Below are positions 8,077 to 16,844 of a stretch of DNA of 41,451 bases, in pieces. The translations under genes and the position numbers were made by a program. Location of the stretch: the NCBI GenBank assembly GCA_012729495.1, contig JAAYCZ010000097.1:1-41451 (forward strand). The letters are read 5' to 3'. Each line of letters begins with the position of its first letter. Position 1 is the first letter of the stretch. The notes beneath the pieces are model-generated. The model made no database searches. It had not been told where the DNA came from and saw only the letters and a list, made by a program, of their open reading frames with translations. This DNA comes from Syntrophomonadaceae bacterium (GTDB taxonomy: Bacteria; Bacillota; Syntrophomonadia; Syntrophomonadales; Syntrophomonadaceae).

Positions 8077-8982
8077 CTATTTAATCTCCAGCATATTCTG
8101 TAAAGACCGGTATGCCTTTTGGCGAATATCTTCGGCAACTTCTATCTGTTCCTGTAATTTTTCCAGAGAAAGAGCCAGCTCTTCCAGTCGGATCATTTTC
8201 ATTTCCTGGCATACAAAATTGCTGCGGGCCAGATAAAACGTTTTATCCGGACAGTGTTTGCGCAGGCTGTGTAAAAAGCCTTCTTCCGTACCGACAATAA
8301 ACTCCTGCGCAGAACTATCCTTAATATATTTCAGTATTCCGGCGGTGGAGCGCACCGCATCTGCCAGAGCAATGACTTCCGGCGGACATTCAGGATGAAC
8401 AACAACCTGGGCTTCAGGATGCAATGCCATTTGTTCACGCACACTGCCCGGACTGACGATATCATGCACCGGGCAGTAACCCTGCCAAAAAATCATTTCT
8501 CTTCCGGTCTGCGCAGCTGCATATCTGCCCAGATTGCGATCCGGTACAAATATGATTTCTTTTTCTCGGGGGATGGAATTTATCACCGCAATGGCATTGG
8601 AGGAAGTGCAGCAAATATCACTCTCCGCCTTAACTGCTGCCGAAGAATTGACATAAGCAACCACCACCGCTCCGGGGTGCTGGCTTTTTTTCTCCCGCAA
8701 GGCTGCAGGCGTTACCATATCCGCCATCGGACATCCCGCTTGGGCCGGCAACAATACCGTTTTATCAGGATTCAAAATTTTGGCGCTTTCGGCCATAAAA
8801 CTGACCCCGCAACTGACAATTACTTGGGCTGGCGTTGCACTGGCCTGCTGGGCTAGTTGCAGGGAATCGCCCACAAAATCAGCTATGTCCTGTATTTCAG
8901 GATTCTGATAGTAATGTGCCATGATAACTGCGTTCAGTTCCTGCTTGCGGCGGCTTATATACTCTTTTATATCATTGGCCAT
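8077..8982 (-). CDS. nadA: Quinolinate synthase
   Basis: Condenses iminoaspartate with dihydroxyacetone phosphate to quinolinate using an oxygen-sensitive [4Fe-4S] cluster. The 301-residue protein has the short form found in Thermotoga and archaea. The three cluster cysteines by spacing are C84 (AGCPMAD), C170 (GYCPVHD) and C258 (FVCQEMKM). Other signatures are NAVIMAHYYQNPEIQDIADFVGDS, AYVNSSAAVKAESDICCTSSNA, VPDRNLG and VVHPECPPEV. It follows panD by 15 bases, with AGGAGG before the ATG, and is followed closely by nadB, which gives a tight nadA-nadB pair. Confidence 0.96.
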   Translation of the reverse strand: MANDIKEYISRRKQELNAVIMAHYYQNPEIQDIADFVGDSLQLAQQASATPAQVIVSCGVSFMAESAKILNPDKTVLLPAQAGCPMADMVTPAALREKKSQHPGAVVVAYVNSSAAVKAESDICCTSSNAIAVINSIPREKEIIFVPDRNLGRYAAAQTGREMIFWQGYCPVHDIVSPGSVREQMALHPEAQVVVHPECPPEVIALADAVRSTAGILKYIKDSSAQEFIVGTEEGFLHSLRKHCPDKTFYLARSNFVCQEMKMIRLEELALSLEKLQEQIEVAEDIRQKAYRSLQNMLEIK

Positions 8983-8997
8983 GAAAAGAGCATCCTC

Positions 8998-9369
8998 CTA
9001 TTCAAAGCTGCTCGGACTGATCTTTTGTATCTCGTTATGCTCATTAACATAGACCAGAGCCGGTTTAAAGCCCTTACATTCTTCATCGCTCAGGATGGTA
9101 TAGGTAAGAATAATAACTACATCGCCCCGCTGTACCTTGCGGGCGGCCGCCCCGTTCAGACAGACTGTTTTGGAACCTCTCTCCCCTTCGATGACATAGG
9201 TTTCAAACCGTTCACCATTATTATTGTTGACAATGGTTACTTTTTCATTCTCGATAATGTCGGCTGCATCCATGAGATCCCGATCCAGCGTAATGCTGCC
9301 CACATAATTGAGATTGGCATCCGTAACCACGGCGCGATGAATTTTGGATTTCAACATATACCGGAGCAC
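8998..9369 (-). CDS. panD: Aspartate 1-decarboxylase (proenzyme)
   Basis: A pyruvoyl-dependent enzyme that makes beta-alanine from L-aspartate for pantothenate synthesis. The 123-residue proenzyme has the self-cleavage site Gly24-Ser25 in NYVGSITLD, which makes the beta and alpha chains. It also has [12 protein letters not shown]-like [39 protein letters not shown] and DVVIILTY, as in PanD. The start is a GTG at 9369. The SD GGAGGTG overlaps the panC stop, so translation is probably coupled to panC. It uses the same substrate as nadB two genes downstream. Confidence 0.96.
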   Translation of the reverse strand: MLRYMLKSKIHRAVVTDANLNYVGSITLDRDLMDAADIIENEKVTIVNNNNGERFETYVIEGERGSKTVCLNGAAARKVQRGDVVIILTYTILSDEECKGFKPALVYVNEHNEIQKISPSSFE

Positions 9370-9373
9370 TGAA

Positions 9374-10222
9374 TTACACCTCCACGATAAGATTGTCTAT
9401 CAATCTGGTATTGCCAAACTTTACTGCCAGGGCGATCAATACTGATCCCCTGATTTCCTCCACATCTCCCAAATCCTCTGCATCATAGATCTCAACATAA
9501 TCAATATTGGCCTGGGTAGCAGCCTCGATCATTTTCCTAATCTCCTGCTTCAGTCTGGAAACATTCCGCTCCCCGTCCTCGGCCAGCTGCCGGGCCTTTT
9601 GCAGGGAACGGCTCAGTACCAGGGCTTGCCTTCGCTGCTCCTCATCCAGATACACGTTACGGGAACTCAGGGCCAGGCCGTCTGCTTCACGCACAATCGG
9701 TACTCTGACAATGGTAATGGGGAAATTCAATTCCTGCACCATCTTTTCAATGATCATGGCCTGCTGAGCATCTTTTTGGCCAAAAAATGCCTTGTCGGGC
9801 TGACAGATATTAAAAAGTTTGCTGACCACGGTCGTGACGCCTCTAAAATGGCCTTCACGTGAACCTCCGCATAGTTTGGAAGTAATCTCTCCTTTTAATT
9901 CCACCCAGCTGTTATATCCCTCACGGTACATGTCCCGCGCCGAGGGAGCAAAAATGGCATCCACTTTTTCTTCAGCCAGCTTTTTACGATCACTCTCCAC
10001 ATCACGCGGATAACTATCAAAATCTTCATTCGGGCCAAACTGAGTGGGGTTTACAAAAATCGAAACAACCACTATATCACAGTGTCGCCCTGCTTCTTTT
10101 ACCAATGACAGGTGTCCGGCATGCAGATATCCCATCGTGGGAACAAGACCTATCTTCTGTCCCTGGCGTTTCTTGTTCAGACACCAGTTTTGCATCTCTT
10201 TGACATCATTAAAAACCTGCAT
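9374..10222 (-). CDS. panC: Pantothenate synthetase (pantoate-beta-alanine ligase)
   Basis: Joins pantoate and beta-alanine with ATP via a pantoyl-adenylate. At 282 residues it is of standard length. The nucleotidyltransferase HxGH motif is in [18 protein letters not shown]. Further signatures are [54 protein letters not shown] and the KMSKS-like [10 protein letters not shown]. It lies between panB and panD with an intergenic hairpin before it. Confidence 0.97.
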   Translation of the reverse strand: MQVFNDVKEMQNWCLNKKRQGQKIGLVPTMGYLHAGHLSLVKEAGRHCDIVVVSIFVNPTQFGPNEDFDSYPRDVESDRKKLAEEKVDAIFAPSARDMYREGYNSWVELKGEITSKLCGGSREGHFRGVTTVVSKLFNICQPDKAFFGQKDAQQAMIIEKMVQELNFPITIVRVPIVREADGLALSSRNVYLDEEQRRQALVLSRSLQKARQLAEDGERNVSRLKQEIRKMIEAATQANIDYVEIYDAEDLGDVEEIRGSVLIALAVKFGNTRLIDNLIVEV

Positions 10223-10251
10223 TTTTAATCCCTCGTAAATATTTTAATCTT

Positions 10252-10285
10252 CTCCGGGATCACCCGGTCGGGTGATCTCCCGGAG
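10252..10285 (-). other. Intercistronic hairpin between panB and panC
   Basis: CTCCGGGA-TCACCC, loop GGTC, GGGTGA, a two-base bulge, TCCCGGAG gives a 14-bp GC-rich stem. No U tract follows, so it is unlikely to be a terminator. It may stabilise or process the mRNA. Confidence 0.55.
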
Positions 10286-10293
10286 CTTCCAAG

Positions 10294-11124
10294 CTAGTAC
10301 AATCTCTCCAGTACATCTTCCTTGATGGTAAAACCGTGTTCTTCACCCGGGAAAGTACCCTCTTCCACCTCTTGTTTATAAGCCAGCAGCGCCTCTTTGA
10401 TAAGCGGTTCCAGGTTGGCAAATTTCTTGACAAATTTGGGGATATGGCCTTTGAACATACCCAGCATATCATTAACAACCAAAACCTGCCCATCACAATA
10501 AGGTCCGGCGCCAATGCCTATGGTAGCAATCCCCGTCGATTCGGTTATTTTCTTGGCCAGCATGGTCGGTACGCATTCCAGGACGACTGCAAAGGCCCCG
10601 GCTTTTTCGTAGGCCTGGGCAGCTGCAATCAGGTCTTTGGCGGTATCAAGATCCTTACCCTGCACTTTAAAGCCGCCTAATTGATTAACCGATTGCGGGG
10701 TCAAGCCAATATGCGCCATTACCGGAATCTGCGCATCGATAATCGCTTTGGCAAAATCAACGCGTTCCAGCCCGCCTTCCAGCTTGATCGCCTGCGCTCC
10801 GCCCTCTTTGATAAAACGTCCGGCGTTGCGTACCGCTTCTTCCCGGGAAATATGGTAGGACAAAAAGGGCATATCCCCTACCACCAAAGCATTTTTGGTG
10901 CCTCTTACTACTGCCGCGGTATGGTGTACCATATCATCCATCGTTACCGCCAGGGTATTCTCGTAGCCTAGCTGCACCATGCCGACTGAATCACCGACCA
11001 ATATCATATCTATACCAGCTTCATCCACCATGGCGGCCATGGAATAATCGTAGGATGTGAGCATTGTAGATTTCTCATTTTTTAGCTTTTTTTCTTTTAT
11101 GGTTGCGATAGTTATTCTGCTCAT
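10294..11124 (-). CDS. panB: 3-methyl-2-oxobutanoate hydroxymethyltransferase
   Basis: Transfers a hydroxymethyl group from 5,10-methylene-tetrahydrofolate to 2-oxoisovalerate to give ketopantoate, the first committed pantothenate step. The 276-residue protein contains [49 protein letters not shown], the metal- and substrate-binding region, plus [40 protein letters not shown] and [21 protein letters not shown]. The ATG has AAGGAGG. It starts 12 bases after the DUF2520 gene, so those two are one unit. Its cofactor comes from the folate pathway encoded just upstream. Confidence 0.97.
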   Translation of the reverse strand: MSRITIATIKEKKLKNEKSTMLTSYDYSMAAMVDEAGIDMILVGDSVGMVQLGYENTLAVTMDDMVHHTAAVVRGTKNALVVGDMPFLSYHISREEAVRNAGRFIKEGGAQAIKLEGGLERVDFAKAIIDAQIPVMAHIGLTPQSVNQLGGFKVQGKDLDTAKDLIAAAQAYEKAGAFAVVLECVPTMLAKKITESTGIATIGIGAGPYCDGQVLVVNDMLGMFKGHIPKFVKKFANLEPLIKEALLAYKQEVEEGTFPGEEHGFTIKEDVLERLY

Positions 11125-11136
11125 TTGTGCACCTCC

Positions 11137-12036
11137 TTACTGGGCCGAACCAACGCGGGCCAGCTCCTGCATAAAAACTTTCTGGAAATTTTCCATGGCA
11201 TCTTTGTCAATACTGCCCTTTTCCAGCGCTATCTGGGCAGTATAATAACCCAACCATCCGTAGAGCTTGGTTAAATCCGGTGCCATTTTTTCCAGGCAGT
11301 CCAAATGTTTGATGATGGTGGAATAATCCCCCCGGGCAATCGGGCCGGTCAGACATTTGGGGATGCCGATGTTTTCAATGTTATGCAATGTGCCGTTAAT
11401 TAAAGGCAACAAAGCACGGGTAGCCATACTTTTGGGGATACCGGTCGATTCCAGCAGTTTGACCCCAAAATCAATGATGGTTACCAGATAATTTGATACC
11501 ACACAGGCTCCGGCGTGATATAAAGGCTTGGCCTTACGGTCGATAAAGAAATATTCTCCTCCCAGCGTCTCCACGATACAGACAGCTACATCAAAAGCCT
11601 GCCTGTCCCCTTCAATGCTGAAAACAGACCCGGGTAAATTCTCTATGGCCATATCCGGATTGGCAAAAGACTGCAGCGGGTGCACAGAAAGAACCCGGGC
11701 GCCAAATTCCTTGGCCCGGTCCAATACCTCCGATGATTGCGCCCCACTCATGTGTACCAATGTGTGTCCACTGTGAATAGCCCCACGATCAGCCAGCGTG
11801 TCCACAACATTCTGGATGGCACTGTCACACGGAGTAATAAATATTAAATCAGCTGAGCGAGCAATAACTTCCGGGCTTGCTGCAATAGCACAACCGGTCC
11901 GTTCTGCCAGTAACTGTGTAGATTCAGGTTTAATGTCATATGCACCTTTAATCTCATAGCCCTTGTCATGCAAAACGACTCCGATCGCTGTTCCAACAAC
12001 CCCCGCCCCGATAATACCGATCTTTTTTCTCAACAT
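11137..12036 (-). CDS. Rossmann-fold/DUF2520 oxidoreductase, possible ketopantoate reductase
   Basis: A 299-residue protein with an N-terminal NAD(P)-binding Rossmann unit (KIGIIGAGVVGTAIGVVLHDKGYEIKGAYD) and a C-terminal helical domain of the DUF2520 type (LYHAGACVVSNYLVTIIDFGVKLLESTGI, LLPLINGTLHNIENIG). The middle has LVHMSGAQSSEVL and VLSVHPLQSFANP. It is immediately upstream of panB and no panE is visible in the window. PanG, a non-PanE ketopantoate reductase described in Francisella and with relatives in some Firmicutes, is a reasonable match by context and fold, so this gene could supply pantoate for PanC. The family is clear; the reaction is inference. ATG 12036 is used, with AAGGGGG ten bases upstream. 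Confidence 0.75.
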   Translation of the reverse strand: MLRKKIGIIGAGVVGTAIGVVLHDKGYEIKGAYDIKPESTQLLAERTGCAIAASPEVIARSADLIFITPCDSAIQNVVDTLADRGAIHSGHTLVHMSGAQSSEVLDRAKEFGARVLSVHPLQSFANPDMAIENLPGSVFSIEGDRQAFDVAVCIVETLGGEYFFIDRKAKPLYHAGACVVSNYLVTIIDFGVKLLESTGIPKSMATRALLPLINGTLHNIENIGIPKCLTGPIARGDYSTIIKHLDCLEKMAPDLTKLYGWLGYYTAQIALEKGSIDKDAMENFQKVFMQELARVGSAQ

Positions 12037-12054
12037 ATCTAATTAACCCCCTTG

Positions 12055-12085
12055 AAAACAGGCGAAAAAAAATCAGCCTGTTTTT
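12055..12085 (-). terminator. Weak hairpin after folK
   Basis: AACAGGC, 12-base loop, GCCTGTT followed by TTC on the minus strand. It lies between folK and the DUF2520-panB unit, so it may partly separate the folate and pantothenate transcripts. Confidence 0.4.
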
Positions 12086-12149
12086 CTTCTTCCGTCCTGG
12101 TCCACAAGGGATCCAGGCTTCTTAATCAGGAGTACCGGCGGGAGACTCC

Positions 12150-12656
12150 CTATTTACTTATTTCTATTTTTCTGATGCTTTGGCTCGCATCTTCCAGCTG
12201 TGCCGCTCTAGCCAACACCTCCCCGATCCCTTTGCCATCCGGAAATACCAATTGCGGTGCTATTTCCTGCAATGGGATCAAAACAAACAAACGTGCATAC
12301 AGATGTGGATGGGGAATCACCAACTCTTGCAAAGCAATGATTTCCTCTCCAAATAAAAGGATATCCAGATCTATTACCCGGGGACCCCATTTTTCGTTCC
12401 TGAGGCGTCCCAATTTAATTTCAATTTTTTGCAGAACATCCAATAACTCCAGCGGAGTCAATCCTGTTTCTATTTCAATGACCTGATTTAAAAATTCATC
12501 CTGGTCGGTCTTTCCCCAGGGTGCGGTTATATATAAAGATGATTGGCGCGTTACAATAATCTTTTCAGTCAGCTCAATTAAATATATTGCATAGGCCAGG
12601 TTTTCTTCCTTATCGCCCATATTGGAACCCAGGCCAAGATAAACTCGCCCATTCAA
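12150..12656 (-). CDS. folK: 2-amino-4-hydroxy-6-hydroxymethyldihydropteridine pyrophosphokinase
   Basis: Transfers pyrophosphate from ATP to 6-hydroxymethyl-dihydropterin, the step before FolP. It has the HPPK signatures YLGLGSNMGDKEENL at the N terminus, FLNQVIEIETGLTPLELL, and LGRLRNEKWGPRVIDLDILLFGEE with metal-binding aspartates, then VIPHPHLYARLFVLIPL. I chose a TTG start at 12656 (LNGRVYLGLGSN), which has AGAAGGTG about seven bases upstream and matches the family N terminus. The track's TTG at 12701 adds 15 residues without a clear ribosome site. It is the last gene of the HD-folP-folB-folK unit. Confidence 0.93.
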   Translation of the reverse strand: MNGRVYLGLGSNMGDKEENLAYAIYLIELTEKIIVTRQSSLYITAPWGKTDQDEFLNQVIEIETGLTPLELLDVLQKIEIKLGRLRNEKWGPRVIDLDILLFGEEIIALQELVIPHPHLYARLFVLIPLQEIAPQLVFPDGKGIGEVLARAAQLEDASQSIRKIEISK

Positions 12657-12704
12657 ATCGTTTTCACCTTCTAAACTATCATATAGGTTTTCTGTCCGCA
12701 AGAG

Positions 12705-13064
12705 CTAATTTCGGTATCTTTTTATTGAAACACCAAAATAATCAAATTGACCCTCTACGGGAGCGTCTGGTTTATTAACAGTTATTTCCACTCCCAAAAC
12801 GGGAAACCTAAGCAACAGTGCGGCGGCAATATTTTCCGCCAGTGCTTCGAGCAATTGATAGCTCTCCTGCTCAACGATTTTTCTCACCTGGGCAAAAACA
12901 TCGGCGTAAGATACCGTATCTTTGATGTCATCACTATGTCCGGCCAGACTCGTATCCAGCAACAGATCTACATCTACTCTGAAAGTCTGCGGTTCTGACT
13001 TTTCAAACGGCAACACCCCATGGCAGGCCTTGAAAGTCATACCCCGGGCCATAATTCTATCCAT
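12705..13064 (-). CDS. folB: Dihydroneopterin aldolase
   Basis: Cleaves dihydroneopterin to 6-hydroxymethyl-dihydropterin and glycolaldehyde. The 119-residue protein is the usual single domain, with ARGMTFKACHGVLPFEKSEPQTFRVDVDLLLD (substrate region), DTVSYADVFAQVRKIVE, and EALAENIAAALL with the catalytic-site region after it. The ATG overlaps the folP stop by a few bases (ATGGATAG) and has AAGGAG upstream, so translation is coupled with folP. Confidence 0.95.
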   Translation of the reverse strand: MDRIMARGMTFKACHGVLPFEKSEPQTFRVDVDLLLDTSLAGHSDDIKDTVSYADVFAQVRKIVEQESYQLLEALAENIAAALLLRFPVLGVEITVNKPDAPVEGQFDYFGVSIKRYRN

Positions 13065-14247
13065 CTTCGCTCCTTATCGCATCCACCATCCGGGCCAGCC
13101 GGCAACTCTCCTGTACATCATGTACCCGTACAATATCGGCTCCGTTCATTATAGCAGCGGCGATAACCGCCAGACTGCCTTCCAGCCTTTCTTTCACTTC
13201 CAGATCGAGGGTAGCCCCAATGAATGATTTTCTCGAAGCTCCAATCAGCAAAGGCCGGCCCAAACTTTTAAACTCCCGCAGACGTTTAACGATCAATCGG
13301 TTCTGGGCAGTTGTTTTGCCAAATCCTAATCCGGGATCAAATATTATCTTGCCCGGTTCCAATCCGGCCTGCACAGCATTTCTGGCTAATTGTGCCAGCT
13401 CCTCTGTAATATCGTCGATCAGATTGTCATATGGTTCATGCCTTTTTATTTGCAGGCGATTGTGCATCAAGACCACCGGAGCCTGCCATTTTACCAGTAC
13501 CGGCAATAGCTCAGGATCCATCTGCAGACTGCCAATATCGTTAATTAAATGGGCCCCGTTATCCAATGCCTGTCGTGCTACTTCCGCTCTGAAAGTGTCT
13601 ACCGATATAATAAGATCTGCTGCGGCCAGTTTTTTAACCACCGGAATGACTCGCGCCAGTTCTTCTTCTTCACTGGCCATTCTAGAATCGGGGCGTGATG
13701 AAGCGCCTCCCACATCAATTATATCAGCACCTTCCGCCTGCATGGCCATAGCCCGTGGCAAAGCCTTTTCCGGATCAAGATACTTTCCTCCGTCACTGAA
13801 GGAATCCGGGGTAACATTCAATATCCCCATTATTAATGTGCGTTTGCCGATTTCAAGTGTTTTTCCCTGGGCCAGGAACAAATTGCCGGCAGGTTCTGCC
13901 AGCGATTTCAGTATATTTTCAATTTCTGCCGCCAACGCCCGCAGGCCAAACGGCTGCAACTTTAATTTTTCCAGCAAAAGTCCATAATGCTTTAAGGTTC
14001 CCAGCAATAGAACATCGCCGCTGCCTACACCGCTGGCTGCTTTCCAGGAAACAGCCGCTTCTCCTCCCTTGGCCAGCATTTCCTGCTTTAAAATGTTGGC
14101 CGCCCGGTGGGAAATGTTTTTCAGTTTTATACAACGAAATACGGCCTTGGGAATCATATATTCTATACCCGGAGAACTTGCGCCGATCTCTTCCAGATAT
14201 CTCTTGGCTTCCGCACGGCTTTCTATAAATACTGCATGATGTGCCAA
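13057..14247 (-). CDS. folP: Dihydropteroate synthase with N-terminal extension
   Basis: Condenses hydroxymethyl-dihydropterin pyrophosphate with p-aminobenzoate; it is the target of sulfonamides. The TIM-barrel domain begins about residue 137 with LIMGILNVTPDSFSDGG, followed by GADIIDVGGASSRPDS, ISVDTFRAEVA, LINDIGS, FDPGLGFGKT and GASRKSFIG. At 396 residues it is about 120 longer than B. subtilis FolP. The first ~130 residues form an extra domain of unknown role, similar in size to extensions I recall in other Clostridia. The start is a TTG at 14247 with GAGGTG five bases upstream. Confidence 0.95.
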   Translation of the reverse strand: MAHHAVFIESRAEAKRYLEEIGASSPGIEYMIPKAVFRCIKLKNISHRAANILKQEMLAKGGEAAVSWKAASGVGSGDVLLLGTLKHYGLLLEKLKLQPFGLRALAAEIENILKSLAEPAGNLFLAQGKTLEIGKRTLIMGILNVTPDSFSDGGKYLDPEKALPRAMAMQAEGADIIDVGGASSRPDSRMASEEEELARVIPVVKKLAAADLIISVDTFRAEVARQALDNGAHLINDIGSLQMDPELLPVLVKWQAPVVLMHNRLQIKRHEPYDNLIDDITEELAQLARNAVQAGLEPGKIIFDPGLGFGKTTAQNRLIVKRLREFKSLGRPLLIGASRKSFIGATLDLEVKERLEGSLAVIAAAIMNGADIVRVHDVQESCRLARMVDAIRSEDG

Positions 14248-14262
14248 TTTTTCACCTCAACG

Positions 14263-14796
14263 CTAATATGCAAAAGTTGTTACGCTGAATTCTTTGTTGC
14301 CCCGTTTCGGACAGGTATTGCGCTCCTCACACTGACTGCATATTCGGGACAGATTATCAGCGCGATGGATTCTTTCGCCGAGGAAACTCATATCCCGGCT
14401 GATATTTCTATGTTCATATATGGCCCGGCAGATTATACCGGTTTCATTGGGATTAAAAAAGGCACGCGGTAATATTTCGCGGGCCAGTTTTGCACCGAAA
14501 GAAGCATGGTCTACTCCTTCCCGGTATTCTTTCCATTTGCCTATGTCATGCAATAATCCGCAGGCATAAATACATTCCTTGGCGGCCAATTTACTGCTTA
14601 AGCCGCTTTCCTTGACAAAATAGTTCAGATCATTATGCTCCAGAACCAGAATATAAGCTATCCTGGCCACGTCAATATGGTGTTGCAGACCATGCTGGCA
14701 GTATTTGGCAACACTTTCATCGTCGGTGTTGCTCTTCATATATTCAATATAGAACTTATCCTGTAAAAGCAATTCTACCCGCTTCACCATCGTCAC
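14263..14796 (-). CDS. HD-domain phosphohydrolase in the folate cluster
   Basis: A 177-residue metal-dependent phosphohydrolase of the HD superfamily. The metal-binding pattern is H39/H40 (LQHHIDVARIA), then H83-D84 (CGLLHDIGKWKEY) and a later histidine (VDHASFGAKLA, H97). The C-terminal tail has C153-x2-C156 and C162 (ICSQCEERNTCPKRG), a possible metal or redox site. It sits directly upstream of folP, 15 bases away. The folate pathway needs removal of phosphates from dihydroneopterin triphosphate and many Firmicutes lack a recognised enzyme, so it is a candidate. That is inference; the substrate is unknown. Confidence 0.8.
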   Translation of the reverse strand: MTMVKRVELLLQDKFYIEYMKSNTDDESVAKYCQHGLQHHIDVARIAYILVLEHNDLNYFVKESGLSSKLAAKECIYACGLLHDIGKWKEYREGVDHASFGAKLAREILPRAFFNPNETGIICRAIYEHRNISRDMSFLGERIHRADNLSRICSQCEERNTCPKRGNKEFSVTTFAY

Positions 14797-14876
14797 CCCG
14801 CGAACTATTTTGCAGTTTTGATTATGTATATATTAAACAAAGAACCGTTAAATCCTGCCGGGGAATTAAATATATT

Positions 14877-16748
14877 TTATTCTTCCACTTTTGTTTCTGC
14901 ATCTGCCTCTGCTTTTGCTCCTGCTTCTGCATCTGCTGCTTCTGCTGGTTTCCCGTTACCGGTCATTATTTGTTCAAATTCTTCGGCTTCCATGGTTTCT
15001 GCTTCTATTAAGCGGGCTGCTATTTGGTGTAATTTATCAATGTTGTCACTCAATATTTTTTCTGCCTTGTTGTAACTGGTATCCATGTAATGCGAAGCTT
15101 CTTTGTCGATAGCATAAGCAATGGCATCAGAATAATTACGATCCCGTGAAATATCCCGGCCTAAAAACACTTCTTCACTCTTGTGTCCGAATGTCAGTGG
15201 CCCCAGATCCTCGCTCATGCCGTATTCGGTAATCATTTTGCGAACAATGCTGCTGGCCCGCTCCAGATCATTCTGGGCACCGGTGCTGATGTCGTTCAGA
15301 ACCAGGGCCTCGGCTACCCTTCCGCCCAGCAGGGTGGTCACCTCATCCAACATATATGATTTGGTTATATAGTTACGGTCTTCCTCTGGTAAAAGCAGCG
15401 TATAGCCCCCTGCCCGCCCGCGGGGTATAATCGATATTTTATGCAATTTATCCGTATGGGGCAGAAAATACGATACCAGTGCATGACCGGCTTCGTGATA
15501 GGCCACCAGTTTTTTCTCTTTTTCGGAAATAACCCGGGTCTTTTTTTCCGGACCGGCAATCACTCTCTCAATCGATTCCTCCAGTTCATCCATCCCTACC
15601 TTGCTTTTGTCACGCCGGGCCGACAGGAGGGCGGCTTCATTAACCAGATTGGCCAGATCAGCCCCCGTAAAACCTGGGGTTCGTTTGGCCAGTATTTCCA
15701 GATTTACATTTTCATCCAAAGGTTTATCCTTGACATGGACTTCTAGAATCGCTTCCCGGCCTTTTACATCCGGTCGGTCAATCAAAATATGGCGGTCGAA
15801 ACGTCCCGGTCTTAACAAAGCAGGATCAAGAATATCCGGACGGTTGGTGGAAGCCATCACAATGATGCCTTCATTGGTACTGAAACCATCCATTTCTACC
15901 AGCAGCTGGTTCAAAGTCTGTTCACGTTCATCGTGTCCTCCACCCAGACCGGCACCGCGCTGTCGGCCCACCGCATCGATTTCATCGATAAATACAATGC
16001 AGGGAGCATTCTTTTTGGCCTGTTCAAACAGGTCACGCACCCGGGCCGCCCCCACACCGACAAACATTTCCACAAAATCAGAGCCGCTGATGGAGAAAAA
16101 AGGAACCCCGGCTTCACCGGCGATCGCCTTGGCCATCAAGGTTTTGCCTGTTCCGGGAGCGCCGTATAATAAAACCCCGCGGGGTATTTTCGCCCCGATT
16201 TTAATAAATTTCTCGGGATTTTTCAGAAATTCAACCACTTCGGTCATTTCTTCTTTGGCTTCCTCGGCACCGGCCACATCAGCAAAAGTTGTTTTAACCT
16301 GCTCACCAGTCATCATCCGGGCTTTGCTTTTGCCAAACTGCATAACCTTGCCCCCGCCTCCCTGGGCCTGATTCATAATAAACAAGAGGAAAATGATCAG
16401 GATTACAATAGGAAAAAGCGTACTGAGCAACGTTGTCCACCAGGGTATAACTACCGGCTGAGCTTTGACTTGTACCCCTTTGTTCTGCATGATTTTGTCA
16501 ATGTTGCTTTCTTTAGTGGCTACAGTCGATACTTTGTCGCCATTTTTTAAAGTTGCCGAAATCTTGTAAACCAGGTCATTGACCTCGATCTCAGCACTTT
16601 TGACTGCCCCTGCCTCCACCTGGCTGTAAAATTGTGAATAAGTCAGCTCCCTGACCTCAACCTGTGTGGTGGAAGTCATTTTTATCGCAAATAATGCCAG
16701 TAAAACGATCAATGTGTATATAGCTATATTTTTTAGGGCCTTGTCCAA
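14877..16748 (-). CDS. ftsH: ATP-dependent zinc metalloprotease FtsH
   Basis: A membrane-anchored AAA protease for quality control of membrane and regulatory proteins, also needed for sporulation in Bacillus. Two membrane segments (about 7-23 and 105-125) flank an extracytoplasmic domain. The AAA module has Walker A GAPGTGKT at 196-203, Walker B IVFIDEID at 251-258 and the arginine-finger region RPGRFDR. The zinc site HEAGH is at 418-422. The 623-residue length is normal. The last ~22 residues are an Ala/Glu/Asp-rich tail ([18 protein letters not shown]) encoded by a short TCTGC-rich repeat. It lies downstream of tilS, as in Bacillus, but hprT is absent between them. Confidence 0.97.
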   Translation of the reverse strand: MDKALKNIAIYTLIVLLALFAIKMTSTTQVEVRELTYSQFYSQVEAGAVKSAEIEVNDLVYKISATLKNGDKVSTVATKESNIDKIMQNKGVQVKAQPVVIPWWTTLLSTLFPIVILIIFLLFIMNQAQGGGGKVMQFGKSKARMMTGEQVKTTFADVAGAEEAKEEMTEVVEFLKNPEKFIKIGAKIPRGVLLYGAPGTGKTLMAKAIAGEAGVPFFSISGSDFVEMFVGVGAARVRDLFEQAKKNAPCIVFIDEIDAVGRQRGAGLGGGHDEREQTLNQLLVEMDGFSTNEGIIVMASTNRPDILDPALLRPGRFDRHILIDRPDVKGREAILEVHVKDKPLDENVNLEILAKRTPGFTGADLANLVNEAALLSARRDKSKVGMDELEESIERVIAGPEKKTRVISEKEKKLVAYHEAGHALVSYFLPHTDKLHKISIIPRGRAGGYTLLLPEEDRNYITKSYMLDEVTTLLGGRVAEALVLNDISTGAQNDLERASSIVRKMITEYGMSEDLGPLTFGHKSEEVFLGRDISRDRNYSDAIAYAIDKEASHYMDTSYNKAEKILSDNIDKLHQIAARLIEAETMEAEEFEQIMTGNGKPAEAADAEAGAKAEADAETKVEE

Positions 16749-16844
16749 TTAATTACCTCCCCGGTCCGATTAAATATAAATAGTTTCCATTCTTTAGGTT
16801 TCCTGATTGGATAAATTTTATGGTCAAAACATTTTAGCACATGG

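Noticed and set aside
8061-8138. N-terminal extension of nadB
   Set aside because: It lies within nadA, and the internal ATG at 8060 has a ribosome site and the family N terminus.
8983-11136. Riboswitch or T-box leader in the pan/nad genes
   Set aside because: I looked for leader structures with a terminator alternative; only short gaps and one plain hairpin are present.
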